From: DATCVR01 sp036566745
Lineage (GTDB): Bacteria; Actinomycetota; Actinomycetes; Jiangellales; Jiangellaceae
Reading direction: 5' to 3'
NCBI GenBank assembly: GCA_036566745.1
Contig: DATCVR010000115.1
Span: 1 to 12,517, forward strand
DNA: 12,517 nt
A program made the position numbers and the translations under genes. The notes under the pieces are model-generated. The model had not been told where the DNA came from and ran no database searches. It was given only the letters and a program-made list of their open reading frames with translations. Shown one piece after another: positions 6,200-12,317 of the stretch. Positions within the stretch are counted from its first letter, which is position 1, and each line of letters opens with the position of its first letter.

Positions 6200-7033
6200 A
6201 CCTACTCCGACCGATACGGCCGCGACGTGCTCACCAACTCGCCCCACCCGAAGCGGCCCACGTCCGTCGACACGCCCGCCGAGCCCGGGTTGGTCGTCGA
6301 GGACGTCCAGACCGGCTTCTGCGGCGCGGTCGTGGCCTGCGACAAGCACGGCGTCACGCTCGAGGATCGTCACGGCAAGCGTCGCGCCTTCCCGCTGGGC
6401 CCCGGCTTCTGGCTCGACGGCAAGCCGGTCGCGCTCGTGCGGCCGGCGAGCGCCGCCGCACCGGCCAAGCCCACCCGCACGGCGTCGGGTTCGCTGGCGG
6501 TGGCCGGGCATCGCGCGCGGGTGGCCCGCCAGAGCCGCATCTATGTCGAGGGCAAGCACGACGCCGAGCTGGTCGAGAAGGTGTGGGGCGACGACCTCCG
6601 CATCGAGGGCGTCGTCGTCGAGGAGCTCGGCGGCGCCGACGACCTCCCGGCCATCGTCGAGGAGTTCGGCCCCGAGCCCGGACGACGGCTCGGTGTGCTT
6701 CTCGACCACCTGGTGGCCGGGTCGAAGGAGACCCGCATCGCCGAGACTGTCCGGCGCGGCCGCGGCGCCGCTCATGTGCTGGTGCTCGGTCATCCGTACA
6801 TCGACGTCTGGCAGGCCGTGCGCCCCTCGGTCCTGGGGCTCTCGGCATGGCCGGACGTCCCCAAGGGCCGCCCCTGGAAGGAAGGAGTGCTGGAGGCGAT
6901 CGGCTGGGCCGAGGCGCCTCCGGCGGCGTGGCGGCGGATCCTCGCCTCGGTCAGCACCTACGCCGACCTCGAGCCGGCCTTCCTCGGCCGGGTGGAGGAG
7001 CTCATCGACTTCGTGACCTTGCCAACCCCGTGA
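6197..7033 (+). CDS. DUF3097 family protein, possibly TOPRIM-like
   Basis: This 278-residue protein begins with GTG at 6197 (MTYSDRYGRDVL). It matches the actinobacterial DUF3097 family as I know it. The family has no established function. The N-terminal half (about residues 30-82) looks like a small beta domain: VVEDVQTGFCGAVVACDKHG, LEDRHGKRRAFPLGPGFWLD. A loop rich in Ala, Pro and Thr follows at 84-98. The second half starts RIYVEGKHDAELVEKVWGDD, where EGKHD (118-122) resembles the EGxxD motif of TOPRIM nucleotidyl-transfer and nuclease folds. LLDHLVAGSKE (168-178) could supply the later acidic position. GHPYIDVWQAVRP (198-210) is also striking. The TOPRIM link is inference. It lies 62 bp after the lipoprotein frame but probably has its own promoter at 6183. 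Its stop codon falls inside a 17-bp tandem repeat, so the last residues (TLPTP) are repeat-encoded. Confidence 0.9.
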   Translation: MTYSDRYGRDVLTNSPHPKRPTSVDTPAEPGLVVEDVQTGFCGAVVACDKHGVTLEDRHGKRRAFPLGPGFWLDGKPVALVRPASAAAPAKPTRTASGSLAVAGHRARVARQSRIYVEGKHDAELVEKVWGDDLRIEGVVVEELGGADDLPAIVEEFGPEPGRRLGVLLDHLVAGSKETRIAETVRRGRGAAHVLVLGHPYIDVWQAVRPSVLGLSAWPDVPKGRPWKEGVLEAIGWAEAPPAAWRRILASVSTYADLEPAFLGRVEELIDFVTLPTP

Positions 7034-7071
7034 CCTCGCCAACCTGGTGACCTCGCCAACCCCGTGACCTC
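7021..7071 (+). repeat. 17-bp tandem repeat, three copies, across the DUF3097 stop codon
   Basis: Copies lie at 7021-7037, 7038-7054 and 7055-7071. The first and third are identical (GCCAACCCCGTGACCTC) and the middle differs at two bases (CTGG for CCCG). Partial matches flank the array on both sides (CGTGACCTT at 7012-7020, CCTCGTGA near 7076). The TGA of the DUF3097 gene is bases 11-13 of the first copy. The unit is not a multiple of three, so extra copies would sit outside the reading frame. Confidence 0.9.
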
Positions 7072-7080
7072 ACCGGCCTC

Positions 7081-7134
7081 GTGATCGTCGGCGCGAACCG
7101 GCCGTCAGAGCGACCGGATCGCGCCAACGATCAC
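7081..7134. terminator. Long hairpin between convergent DUF3097 and peptidoglycan-binding genes
   Basis: GTGATCGTCGGCGCGA at 7081-7096 pairs with 7119-7134 over 16 positions with one mismatch. After an A-A mismatch, a further CCGG/CCGG (7098-7101, 7114-7117) extends the stem, leaving a 12-nt loop. It sits 48 bp after the DUF3097 stop and 29 bp from the stop of the minus-strand gene. It could end transcription from both sides. There is no T-tract. Confidence 0.65.
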
Positions 7135-7162
7135 CCAGCTCCGGGCCAAGCCCAGCCTGCTC

Positions 7163-7432
7163 TCAGCCCAGTCCGAGCCTGGCCCAGGTCTGCTTGCCCG
7201 GGATGCCGTCGGCGTCGCTGCCCGCCCAGCCCTGATCGACTTGGAACGCCTTGACGGCCGCCTGGTCGACGCCGGACCACTTCCGGCTGGGGCCCTCCTT
7301 GTAGAGGTCGCGGTACTTCTTGGCGCGCAGCGTCAGCGCCGCGCCCACCAACAGCACGTAGTCGTTCTCCTTGCCAGCGCCGAACACGTCGGGACCGGGA
7401 AACGGCACAACCTCGACCTCAACCTCGGACAT
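7163..7432 (-). CDS. Small stand-alone peptidoglycan-binding domain protein
   Basis: This is an 89-residue protein. I chose ATG at 7430-7432 because GAGAGGGG lies 4 nt upstream. In-frame ATGs at 7448-7450 and 7457-7459 lack such a site. The pattern PFPGPDVFGAGKENDYVLLV, then SRKWSGVDQAAVKAFQ, then GWAGSDADGIPGKQTWARLG matches the C-terminal peptidoglycan-binding module of Streptomyces cell-wall hydrolases and actinophage endolysins (PGxxxFxxGxxxxxVxxLG ... WsxaD ... FQxxqGWxGxdADGxPGxxTW). Here it stands alone, with no catalytic domain and no signal peptide or membrane segment. The acidic N-terminus (MSEVEVEVV) is not a secretion signal. It may be a domain remnant, a cargo of a non-classical export route, or a protein with a different ligand. 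It lies downstream of hemW on the same strand with an 83-bp gap. A possible minus-strand -10, TAGGGT, is at 7472-7477. Confidence 0.8.
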   Translation of the reverse strand: MSEVEVEVVPFPGPDVFGAGKENDYVLLVGAALTLRAKKYRDLYKEGPSRKWSGVDQAAVKAFQVDQGWAGSDADGIPGKQTWARLGLG

Positions 7433-7515
7433 GGAGCCCCTCTCTCGCATGATCGACATCGGACCAGATTCACCCTAAGTGAGATCATCGCCGCCCACCC
7501 GGCGATTGCGAGAGG

Positions 7516-8742
7516 TCATCCGACGAGCTCGCGCACCACCGCGTCCGCGAGCAACCGCCCGCGCCGGGTGAGCGATAGCCTCCCGGCCGCGAACGACGAC
7601 TCGACGCCCAGCCCGTCGGTCACCAGGGCTCGCGCCGACCGCAGCGCGCGGGCGTCGAGCAGGCCCAGGTCGAGCCCGTCGGCCAGGCGCACCTCGAGCA
7701 GGATCCGCTCGACCCGGCGGGTGTCGGTGTCGAGCACCTCACGTGCCTGCGCGGGGCTCTGACCGGCCGCGATCCGGCTACCCCAGGCCGCCGGGTGCTT
7801 GCGGTTCCACCACCGGGTGCCGCCGACATGGCTGTGCGCGCCGGGGCCGACGCCCCACCAGTCGCCGCCGGTCCAGTAGAGCTCGTTGTGGGCGCATCGC
7901 GCGGCGGCCGACGTGGCCCAGTTGGACACCTCGTACCAGTCATAGCCGGCCGCGCCGAGCAGCTCGTCGGCCAGCAGGTATTTGTCGGCCTGGTCGTCGT
8001 CGTCGGGCATGGGGAGTTCGCCGCGGCGGATCCGGGCCGCCAGGGCGGTGCCGTCCTCGACGATGAGGGCGTAGGCGCTGACGTGGTCCGGCCCGGCCTC
8101 GACGGCCGCGTCGAGGCTCGCCCGCCAGTCGTCGAGGCGTTCACCCGGCGTTCCGTAGATGAGGTCGAGGTTGACGTGGTCGAAGCCGGCCGAGCGCGCC
8201 TCGGCGACCGCCTGCTGAGGCCGTCCCGGGGTGTGGACGCGATCGAGGACGGCCAGGACATGGGGCCGCGCGCTCTGCATACCGATCGAGACGCGAGTGA
8301 ACCCGGCCTCCCGGAGCCCCGCCAGCGACGCCGGGGTCACCGACTCGGGATTTGCCTCGGTGGTGACCTCCGCTCCGGCGACCAGCCCGAACTCCTCGCC
8401 GATCACCCGCAACACCCGCCCGAGGTCCTCCGGCGGGAGCAGGCTGGGCGTGCCCCCGCCGACGAACACCGTGGACACCGGGACGTCCGCCGTGCCCAGC
8501 ACGCTGCGGGCCAGGCGGACCTCGGCGACCGCAGCCTCGGCCCACGACGCCCGGGACGCGCCGGGCGCGCTACCCAGCTCGTCGGCGGTGTAGGTGTTGA
8601 AGTCGCAGTAGCCGCACCGCGTCGTGCAGAACGGCACGTGAAGGTAGAAGCCGAAGGGCCGCGACCCGACACCGTCGAGCGCCGAGGCGGGCAGCGTCCC
8701 GTCGAGCGGGGCGGGATCGCCGTCGGGCAGGGTGGAAGGCAC
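7516..8742 (-). CDS. hemW: Radical SAM haem chaperone HemW (coproporphyrinogen III oxidase-like)
   Basis: This is a 408-residue radical-SAM protein. The [4Fe-4S] motif CTTRCGYC (Cys39, Cys43, Cys46) is followed by DF. HemN enzymes have a further cysteine two residues after the third, and here that position is Phe48. That is the HemW pattern and argues against true coproporphyrinogen dehydrogenase activity. GGGTPS at 95-100 and EANPES are the SAM-binding strands. RVSIGMQS, DLIYGTPGE and the C-terminal HemN-type wing (GVGPGAHSHVGG) follow. HemW binds haem and is thought to deliver it to respiratory-chain proteins. The start is GTG at 8740-8742 (MPSTLPDGD). There is no good ribosome binding site, but GACAAT (complement of 8748-8753) sits just upstream, so a leaderless or nearly leaderless start is possible. 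The gene lies between lepA and hrcA as in many actinobacteria. Confidence 0.95.
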   Translation of the reverse strand: MPSTLPDGDPAPLDGTLPASALDGVGSRPFGFYLHVPFCTTRCGYCDFNTYTADELGSAPGASRASWAEAAVAEVRLARSVLGTADVPVSTVFVGGGTPSLLPPEDLGRVLRVIGEEFGLVAGAEVTTEANPESVTPASLAGLREAGFTRVSIGMQSARPHVLAVLDRVHTPGRPQQAVAEARSAGFDHVNLDLIYGTPGERLDDWRASLDAAVEAGPDHVSAYALIVEDGTALAARIRRGELPMPDDDDQADKYLLADELLGAAGYDWYEVSNWATSAAARCAHNELYWTGGDWWGVGPGAHSHVGGTRWWNRKHPAAWGSRIAAGQSPAQAREVLDTDTRRVERILLEVRLADGLDLGLLDARALRSARALVTDGLGVESSFAAGRLSLTRRGRLLADAVVRELVG

Positions 8743-8802
8743 GCCCTATTGTCCCCCGAGTTCGCCGGAGCCCTCCCGCGCCTCGGCTCGCCGCACGGCT
8801 CC

Positions 8803-8874
8803 CCCGCGGCTCGTCCCCACGACCTCCCCGCGGCTTCACCCCCAGGGCTTCCCGCGGCTTCACCCCCAGGGCTT
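8803..8874 (+). repeat. 24-bp tandem repeat, two exact copies plus one degenerate
   Basis: The segments 8827-8850 and 8851-8874 are identical, beginning CCCGCGGCTTCACCCC and ending AGGGCTT. The segment 8803-8826 begins CCCGCGGCT and is degenerate thereafter. The array lies 61-132 bp upstream of the hemW start and is not within a recognisable gene. Confidence 0.85.
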
Positions 8875-8945
8875 CACCCGCACCACGAGGCGTCCAGGCA
8901 TGGTGGCGCAGGCGAACGGGTGCTGAACGTGATCATTCGGGATTC

Positions 8946-8957
8946 CGGAAATTTCCG
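8946..8957. repeat. Perfect 12-bp palindrome in the hemW upstream region
   Basis: CGGAAATTTCCG is a perfect palindrome with an AAATTT centre, unusual against the GC-rich background. It could be a repressor operator, but it lies about 200 bp from the hemW start and after the acyl-CoA ligase stop, so its target is unclear. Confidence 0.4.
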
Positions 8958-9018
8958 ACTTGGCAGGGAACCGGACATCTCGCGGCCACGTCGGAGCCAG
9001 CACCAGTGATCATCATCA

Positions 9019-9100
9019 GTGTGAGGTGGCTACCTCTGCTGTGTGGGTGTGGCTGTTCCGGGGACAGCGCACCCACACGGCAGAGGCAGCGATCTCACAC
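9019..9100. terminator. Extended hairpin just downstream of the acyl-CoA ligase gene
   Basis: The core arms CCTCTGCTGTGTGGGTG (9033-9049) and CACCCACACGGCAGAGG (9070-9086) pair over 17 positions with one G-U wobble. The loop folds further (GGCTGT/ACAGC around 9052-9068, with one bulge). Outside, GCT/AGC and GTGTGAG (9019-9025)/CTCACAC (9094-9100) pair too. The result is an almost continuous stem of about 82 nt with only two single mismatches. It begins 5 nt after the ligase stop at 9106 in the direction of transcription. A terminator or mRNA-stabilising 3' structure is likely; a repeat family member is possible. Confidence 0.7.
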
Positions 9101-9105
9101 AGGAG

Positions 9106-10932
9106 TCACGGCGTGTACATGCCGTCGAGCACGCCCATGTACTTCTTCTCGACCACCTTGCGCTTGACCTTGAGGCTCGGGGTGAGGTCGCCACTCTCGA
9201 TGCTGAGGTCCTGGGGCAGGATCTCGAACTTCTTGATGGTCTCCCAGCGTTCGAGCCGGGCGTTGAGCTCGTCGACATGCCCCTGGATGAGCGCGCGCAC
9301 CTGCGGCGCCACCGTGAGCTCCTCGTAGGTGGCCCCGACGAGGTCGTTCTGTGCCGCCCAGGTCTCGATCGCCTCGGGATCGAGGGTGATGAGCGCAGTG
9401 ACGTAGTTGCGGGTGTCGCCGTGGACGACGATCTGGCTGGCGTACGGGCTGACCGCCTTGAAGATGATCTCGATCTTCTGCGGCGCGACGTACTTGCCGC
9501 CCGAGGTCTTGATGAGGTCCTTCTTCCGGTCGGTGACGCGGAGGTACCCGTTGACCACCTCGCCGATGTCGCCCGTGCTGAACCAGCCGTCGTCGGACAG
9601 TACCTCGGAGCTGATCTCGGGGAGGTTGTGGTAGCCGCGCATGATGCTCGGACCACGCACCAGGATCTCGCCGTCGTCGGCGATCTTGACCTCGGTGCCG
9701 GGCAGCGGCGGCCCGACGGTGCCGAAGCGGCAGTCCCAGGGGAGGTTGACGAACACCGCGGCGCTCGTCTCGGTGAGGCCGTAGCCCTCGAGGATGGTCA
9801 TGCCCGCGGCGTGGAACCACTCGGCGACGTCGCGCGAGAGGGCCGCGGCGCCACTGACGAAGAACCGGATGTTGCCGCCCATGCGGTGCTTGATCTTGCT
9901 GAACACCAGGGCGTCGGCGACTTTGTGCTGGGCAGCCAGCAACCCCGATGGCTCGCGGCCCGCCTGCCGGAGCTTCGAGACCTTCGATCCCACGCCGAAG
10001 GCCCAGCCGAAGATCTTCTCCTTCACCCCGCCCTCGGCCTGGACGCCGGTGATCACCTTCGCCCGCACCTTCTCGAAGATGCGCGGGGCGCCGGCCATGA
10101 ACGTCGGTTTCACCACGCCGAGGTTGTCGACGATGCGGTCGAGGTTGCCGTCGACGGCGGTGGCGAAACCGACGCGCAGTTGGATGGCTTCGAGGGTCTT
10201 GCCGAAACTGTGGGACAGCGGCAGCCAGAGGTACTGCACGTCGTCGATGTGCAGGATGCCGTGAGCGTCGACCGCGACGCCCTCGTACACCCAGTTGTCG
10301 TTGACCAGGCGCACGCCCTTGGGCCGGCCGGTGGTGCCGGAGGTGTAGATCAAGGTGGCCAGCGTCTCGGGACCGACGGCCGCCAGCGCGTCGTCGACGG
10401 CGTCGGGGCGCTCGGCCAGCAACTCGTGCCCGAGAGCCTCGAGGTCGGCGAGGGTGATGACGAACTCGCCGTCGGCCGTGCCGTCGAAGACCACGACCTT
10501 GCGCAACTCCGGCAACTCGGCGCGGTGCTCGAGGATCTTGCCGGCCTGGACGTCGTCCTCGGCGAAGGCGACCGTGGTGCCGGAGTCGGCGAGGATGTAG
10601 GTGACGTCCTCAGGCGCGGTGGTGGGATAGATCGTGGTGGTGGCCGCGCCGATGACGTTGATGGACAGATCGGCCAGGATCCACTCGACACGGGTGGACG
10701 ACGCGATCGACACGCGCTGCTCGGGCAGGACGCCCACCGCCAGGAGCCCGGCCGCCAGCGCCCACACGCGGTCCTTGGTCTGGCTCCAGGTCAGCGAGGA
10801 CCAGCCGGCGCCGGACGGGTAGCGATACGCCTCGCGCTCGCCGGACGCCTCGACCCGGTCGAGGAACATCCGGCCGATCGAGGGTGGCCGATCGGCGACG
10901 AGCACAGCCTGGTCGGATCCGACTGTCGACAT
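9106..10932 (-). CDS. Long-chain fatty-acid--CoA ligase (AMP-dependent synthetase, FadD15-like)
   Basis: This 608-residue ANL-superfamily enzyme should activate long-chain fatty acids with ATP through an acyl-adenylate to acyl-CoA. The ATP-binding P-loop YTSGTTGRPKG is at 196-206. PLSHSFGKTLE (238-248) is the A4-like region. YGLTETSAA (384-392) is the A5 motif. GWFSTGDIGEV (449-459), YLRVTDRKKDLIKTSGGKYV (463-482) and the C-terminal LTPSLKVKRK (583-592), carrying the adenylation lysine near 588, complete the set. No key residue is missing. The length and the long C-terminal lobe fit bacterial long-chain ligases of the FadD15 kind. Substrate chain length cannot be read from sequence. The start is ATG at 10930-10932, 4-5 nt after GGAGG. 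An in-frame ATG at 10954-10956 lacks a ribosome binding site. The glycosyltransferase gene ends 45 bp upstream on the same strand, so they may be co-transcribed. Confidence 0.95.
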   Translation of the reverse strand: MSTVGSDQAVLVADRPPSIGRMFLDRVEASGEREAYRYPSGAGWSSLTWSQTKDRVWALAAGLLAVGVLPEQRVSIASSTRVEWILADLSINVIGAATTTIYPTTAPEDVTYILADSGTTVAFAEDDVQAGKILEHRAELPELRKVVVFDGTADGEFVITLADLEALGHELLAERPDAVDDALAAVGPETLATLIYTSGTTGRPKGVRLVNDNWVYEGVAVDAHGILHIDDVQYLWLPLSHSFGKTLEAIQLRVGFATAVDGNLDRIVDNLGVVKPTFMAGAPRIFEKVRAKVITGVQAEGGVKEKIFGWAFGVGSKVSKLRQAGREPSGLLAAQHKVADALVFSKIKHRMGGNIRFFVSGAAALSRDVAEWFHAAGMTILEGYGLTETSAAVFVNLPWDCRFGTVGPPLPGTEVKIADDGEILVRGPSIMRGYHNLPEISSEVLSDDGWFSTGDIGEVVNGYLRVTDRKKDLIKTSGGKYVAPQKIEIIFKAVSPYASQIVVHGDTRNYVTALITLDPEAIETWAAQNDLVGATYEELTVAPQVRALIQGHVDELNARLERWETIKKFEILPQDLSIESGDLTPSLKVKRKVVEKKYMGVLDGMYTP

Positions 10933-10977
10933 GCAACCTCCAAGAACCACCAGCATACGAGCGAGGTGATCCGAAGG

Positions 10978-12126
10978 TTACGGCCTGGTAGCTTCGGACG
11001 ACAGTCTTCGTGTCGTTTCCGTGTCCATTCTGTGTATCGCGAGCATGCTCTCGACCGTCGCCGACCAGGAGAAGTCCTCGGCGCGGGCGCGCGCGGCCCG
11101 TCTCGCGTCGCCGCCCGCGGCCACCAGCTCGACCACCGCGTCCGCCATCGCCGCCGGGTCCGGCGGAGCAGTCCGGCCGGCCCCACCCACCACCAGTTCG
11201 GGCAACGCTCCGGAGGCGCTGGCCACGACCGGTGTCCCGGACGCCATCGCCTCGAGAGCCGCCAGACCGAACGTCTCGAACGGGCCGGGCGCGATCGCGA
11301 CGTCGGCAGCGGCCAGGATCCGCGCCAGCCGCGTCCGATCGTCGACGAAACCGGCCATCGTGACCGGCAGGCCCGCGGCGTGATCGGCCACGAGGTCGCG
11401 GACCGAGCCGTCGCCGCACACCACCAGGCGCGCGTCCACCCCACGCTCGGTCAGCTCGCGGAGTGTCGGGACCAGGAGGTCGGGGCGCTTCTCCGGAGAG
11501 AGCCGGACGGCAGCCACCACCAGCACGCCGGCGCCCTGGGCCAGCTCGGCCCGCACGCCGGGGTCGCGGCGGCTCGGGTGAAACGTGCCGAGATCGATGC
11601 CGAGCGGGACGTGGGCGAGATTCCGGGCGCCGATCCGGACGAACTCCTCGGCTGCCCAGGCCGTCGTGCACACCACCGTGTCGAACGACTCCGCGAGCCG
11701 CCGGTTCCACGCGTCGGCGATGCGCCGGGTGGGCGCCACCCGCCCGAGGTGGAACTGCATCAGCGCGCCGATCCGCTCGTGCGAGAAGACCACGGACGGC
11801 ACCCCACGCCGGCGCGCCCAGGCACCCATCCGGGCCAGCGTGAACCGGTCGGACACCTCGACCCGATCCGGGCCCACGGCGGCGAGGAGGTCCTCGACCG
11901 CCCGCCACCGGGTGATGACGCGGTAGCCGCCGGTGCCCAGGACCCGCGGTGCGGCGACCTCGACCAGCCGTCCGTAAGTGGTGGCCGTGGTGGTGTCACG
12001 CTCCCCCGGCACGACGACGATCACCTCGTGACCGGCCTCGGCATACCCGGCGGCGAGATGGCGCAGCATCGTCTTGATGCCACCGGAGTGCGGCGCGACG
12101 AAGTTGGCGGCCTGCAGGATGCGCAC
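10978..12126 (-). CDS. GT4-family glycosyltransferase (glycogen synthase-like GT-B fold)
   Basis: This is a 382-residue cytoplasmic or membrane-associated GT-B enzyme. The N-terminal acceptor domain begins VRILQAANFVAPHSGGIKTM, with the glycine-rich SGGIKTM loop at 14-20. VPLGIDL is at 173-179. The donor-binding C-terminal domain has RLSPEKRPDLLV (208-219), VCGDGS (236-241) and the retaining-GT EX7E signature (Glu284, Glu292) in PFETFGLAALEAMASGTPVV. The family transfers sugars from nucleotide-sugar donors, and actinobacterial members include mannosyltransferases of envelope lipid synthesis. Neither donor nor acceptor can be assigned here. I chose GTG at 12124-12126 because conserved sequence starts there. 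The frame extends to 12474 but that part overlaps lepA and is unconserved. The ribosome binding site is weak (GGGCAG). It lies between lepA and the acyl-CoA ligase gene, all on the minus strand. Confidence 0.9.
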   Translation of the reverse strand: MRILQAANFVAPHSGGIKTMLRHLAAGYAEAGHEVIVVVPGERDTTTATTYGRLVEVAAPRVLGTGGYRVITRWRAVEDLLAAVGPDRVEVSDRFTLARMGAWARRRGVPSVVFSHERIGALMQFHLGRVAPTRRIADAWNRRLAESFDTVVCTTAWAAEEFVRIGARNLAHVPLGIDLGTFHPSRRDPGVRAELAQGAGVLVVAAVRLSPEKRPDLLVPTLRELTERGVDARLVVCGDGSVRDLVADHAAGLPVTMAGFVDDRTRLARILAAADVAIAPGPFETFGLAALEAMASGTPVVASASGALPELVVGGAGRTAPPDPAAMADAVVELVAAGGDARRAARARAEDFSWSATVESMLAIHRMDTETTRRLSSEATRP

Positions 12127-12216
12127 CTGCCCATCGTGTCGGCGGCACGCGTTCGCGATGCGACGGGCACGTGACGCCCCGGTGAACTCGCGGCTGGGGA
12201 TCGGCGGCCGCCCGCA

Positions 12217-12280
12217 CGCCTTCTGGAGGGTTGACCACCCTTCGCACCGGCTGGATGGGTGGTTATCCCTCCAGAAGGCG
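12217..12280. terminator. Long hairpin in the lepA-glycosyltransferase gap
   Basis: The arms 12217-12240 and 12257-12280 pair over 24 positions with one T-T mismatch and one G-U wobble, around a 16-nt loop. The outer GCCTTCTGGAGGG/CCCTCCAGAAGGC and inner CCACCC/GGGTGG segments are perfect. It lies 38 bp after the lepA stop in the direction of transcription, so it may terminate lepA transcription. The arms are long for a terminator, and a dispersed palindromic repeat is an alternative. There is no T-tract. Confidence 0.65.
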
Positions 12281-12317
12281 CCGGTTGGCAGGGAAGGCGC
12301 CGAAGACGCGAGCGGCG

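Larger units (their letters stand above)
8743..9105. other. 363-bp intergenic region between hemW and the acyl-CoA ligase gene
   Basis: I see no convincing gene here on either strand. It holds the presumed hemW promoter end (8743-8760), a 24-bp tandem repeat block (8803-8874), an A+T-rich 12-bp palindrome (8946-8957) and a long hairpin (9019-9100). GGTGCTG (8919-8925) and CAGCACC (8998-9004) form a further weak inverted pair around the palindrome. GTGATCAT occurs twice as a direct repeat, near 8929 and near 9007. Confidence 0.6.

Noticed and set aside
7012..7134. CRISPR-like array
   Set aside because: The 17-bp units are directly adjacent with no spacers, so this is a tandem repeat, and no cas genes are present.
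7516..8742. Coproporphyrinogen III dehydrogenase (HemN) for the radical-SAM gene
   Set aside because: The extra cysteine of HemN two residues after CxxxCxxC is Phe here, and length and context fit HemW.
9043..12174. A 1043-codon open frame on the plus strand
   Set aside because: It runs antisense to the acyl-CoA ligase and glycosyltransferase genes, both with full sets of family motifs. Its translation is low-complexity Arg/Asp/Gly/Val/Leu-rich sequence typical of GC-rich shadow frames.
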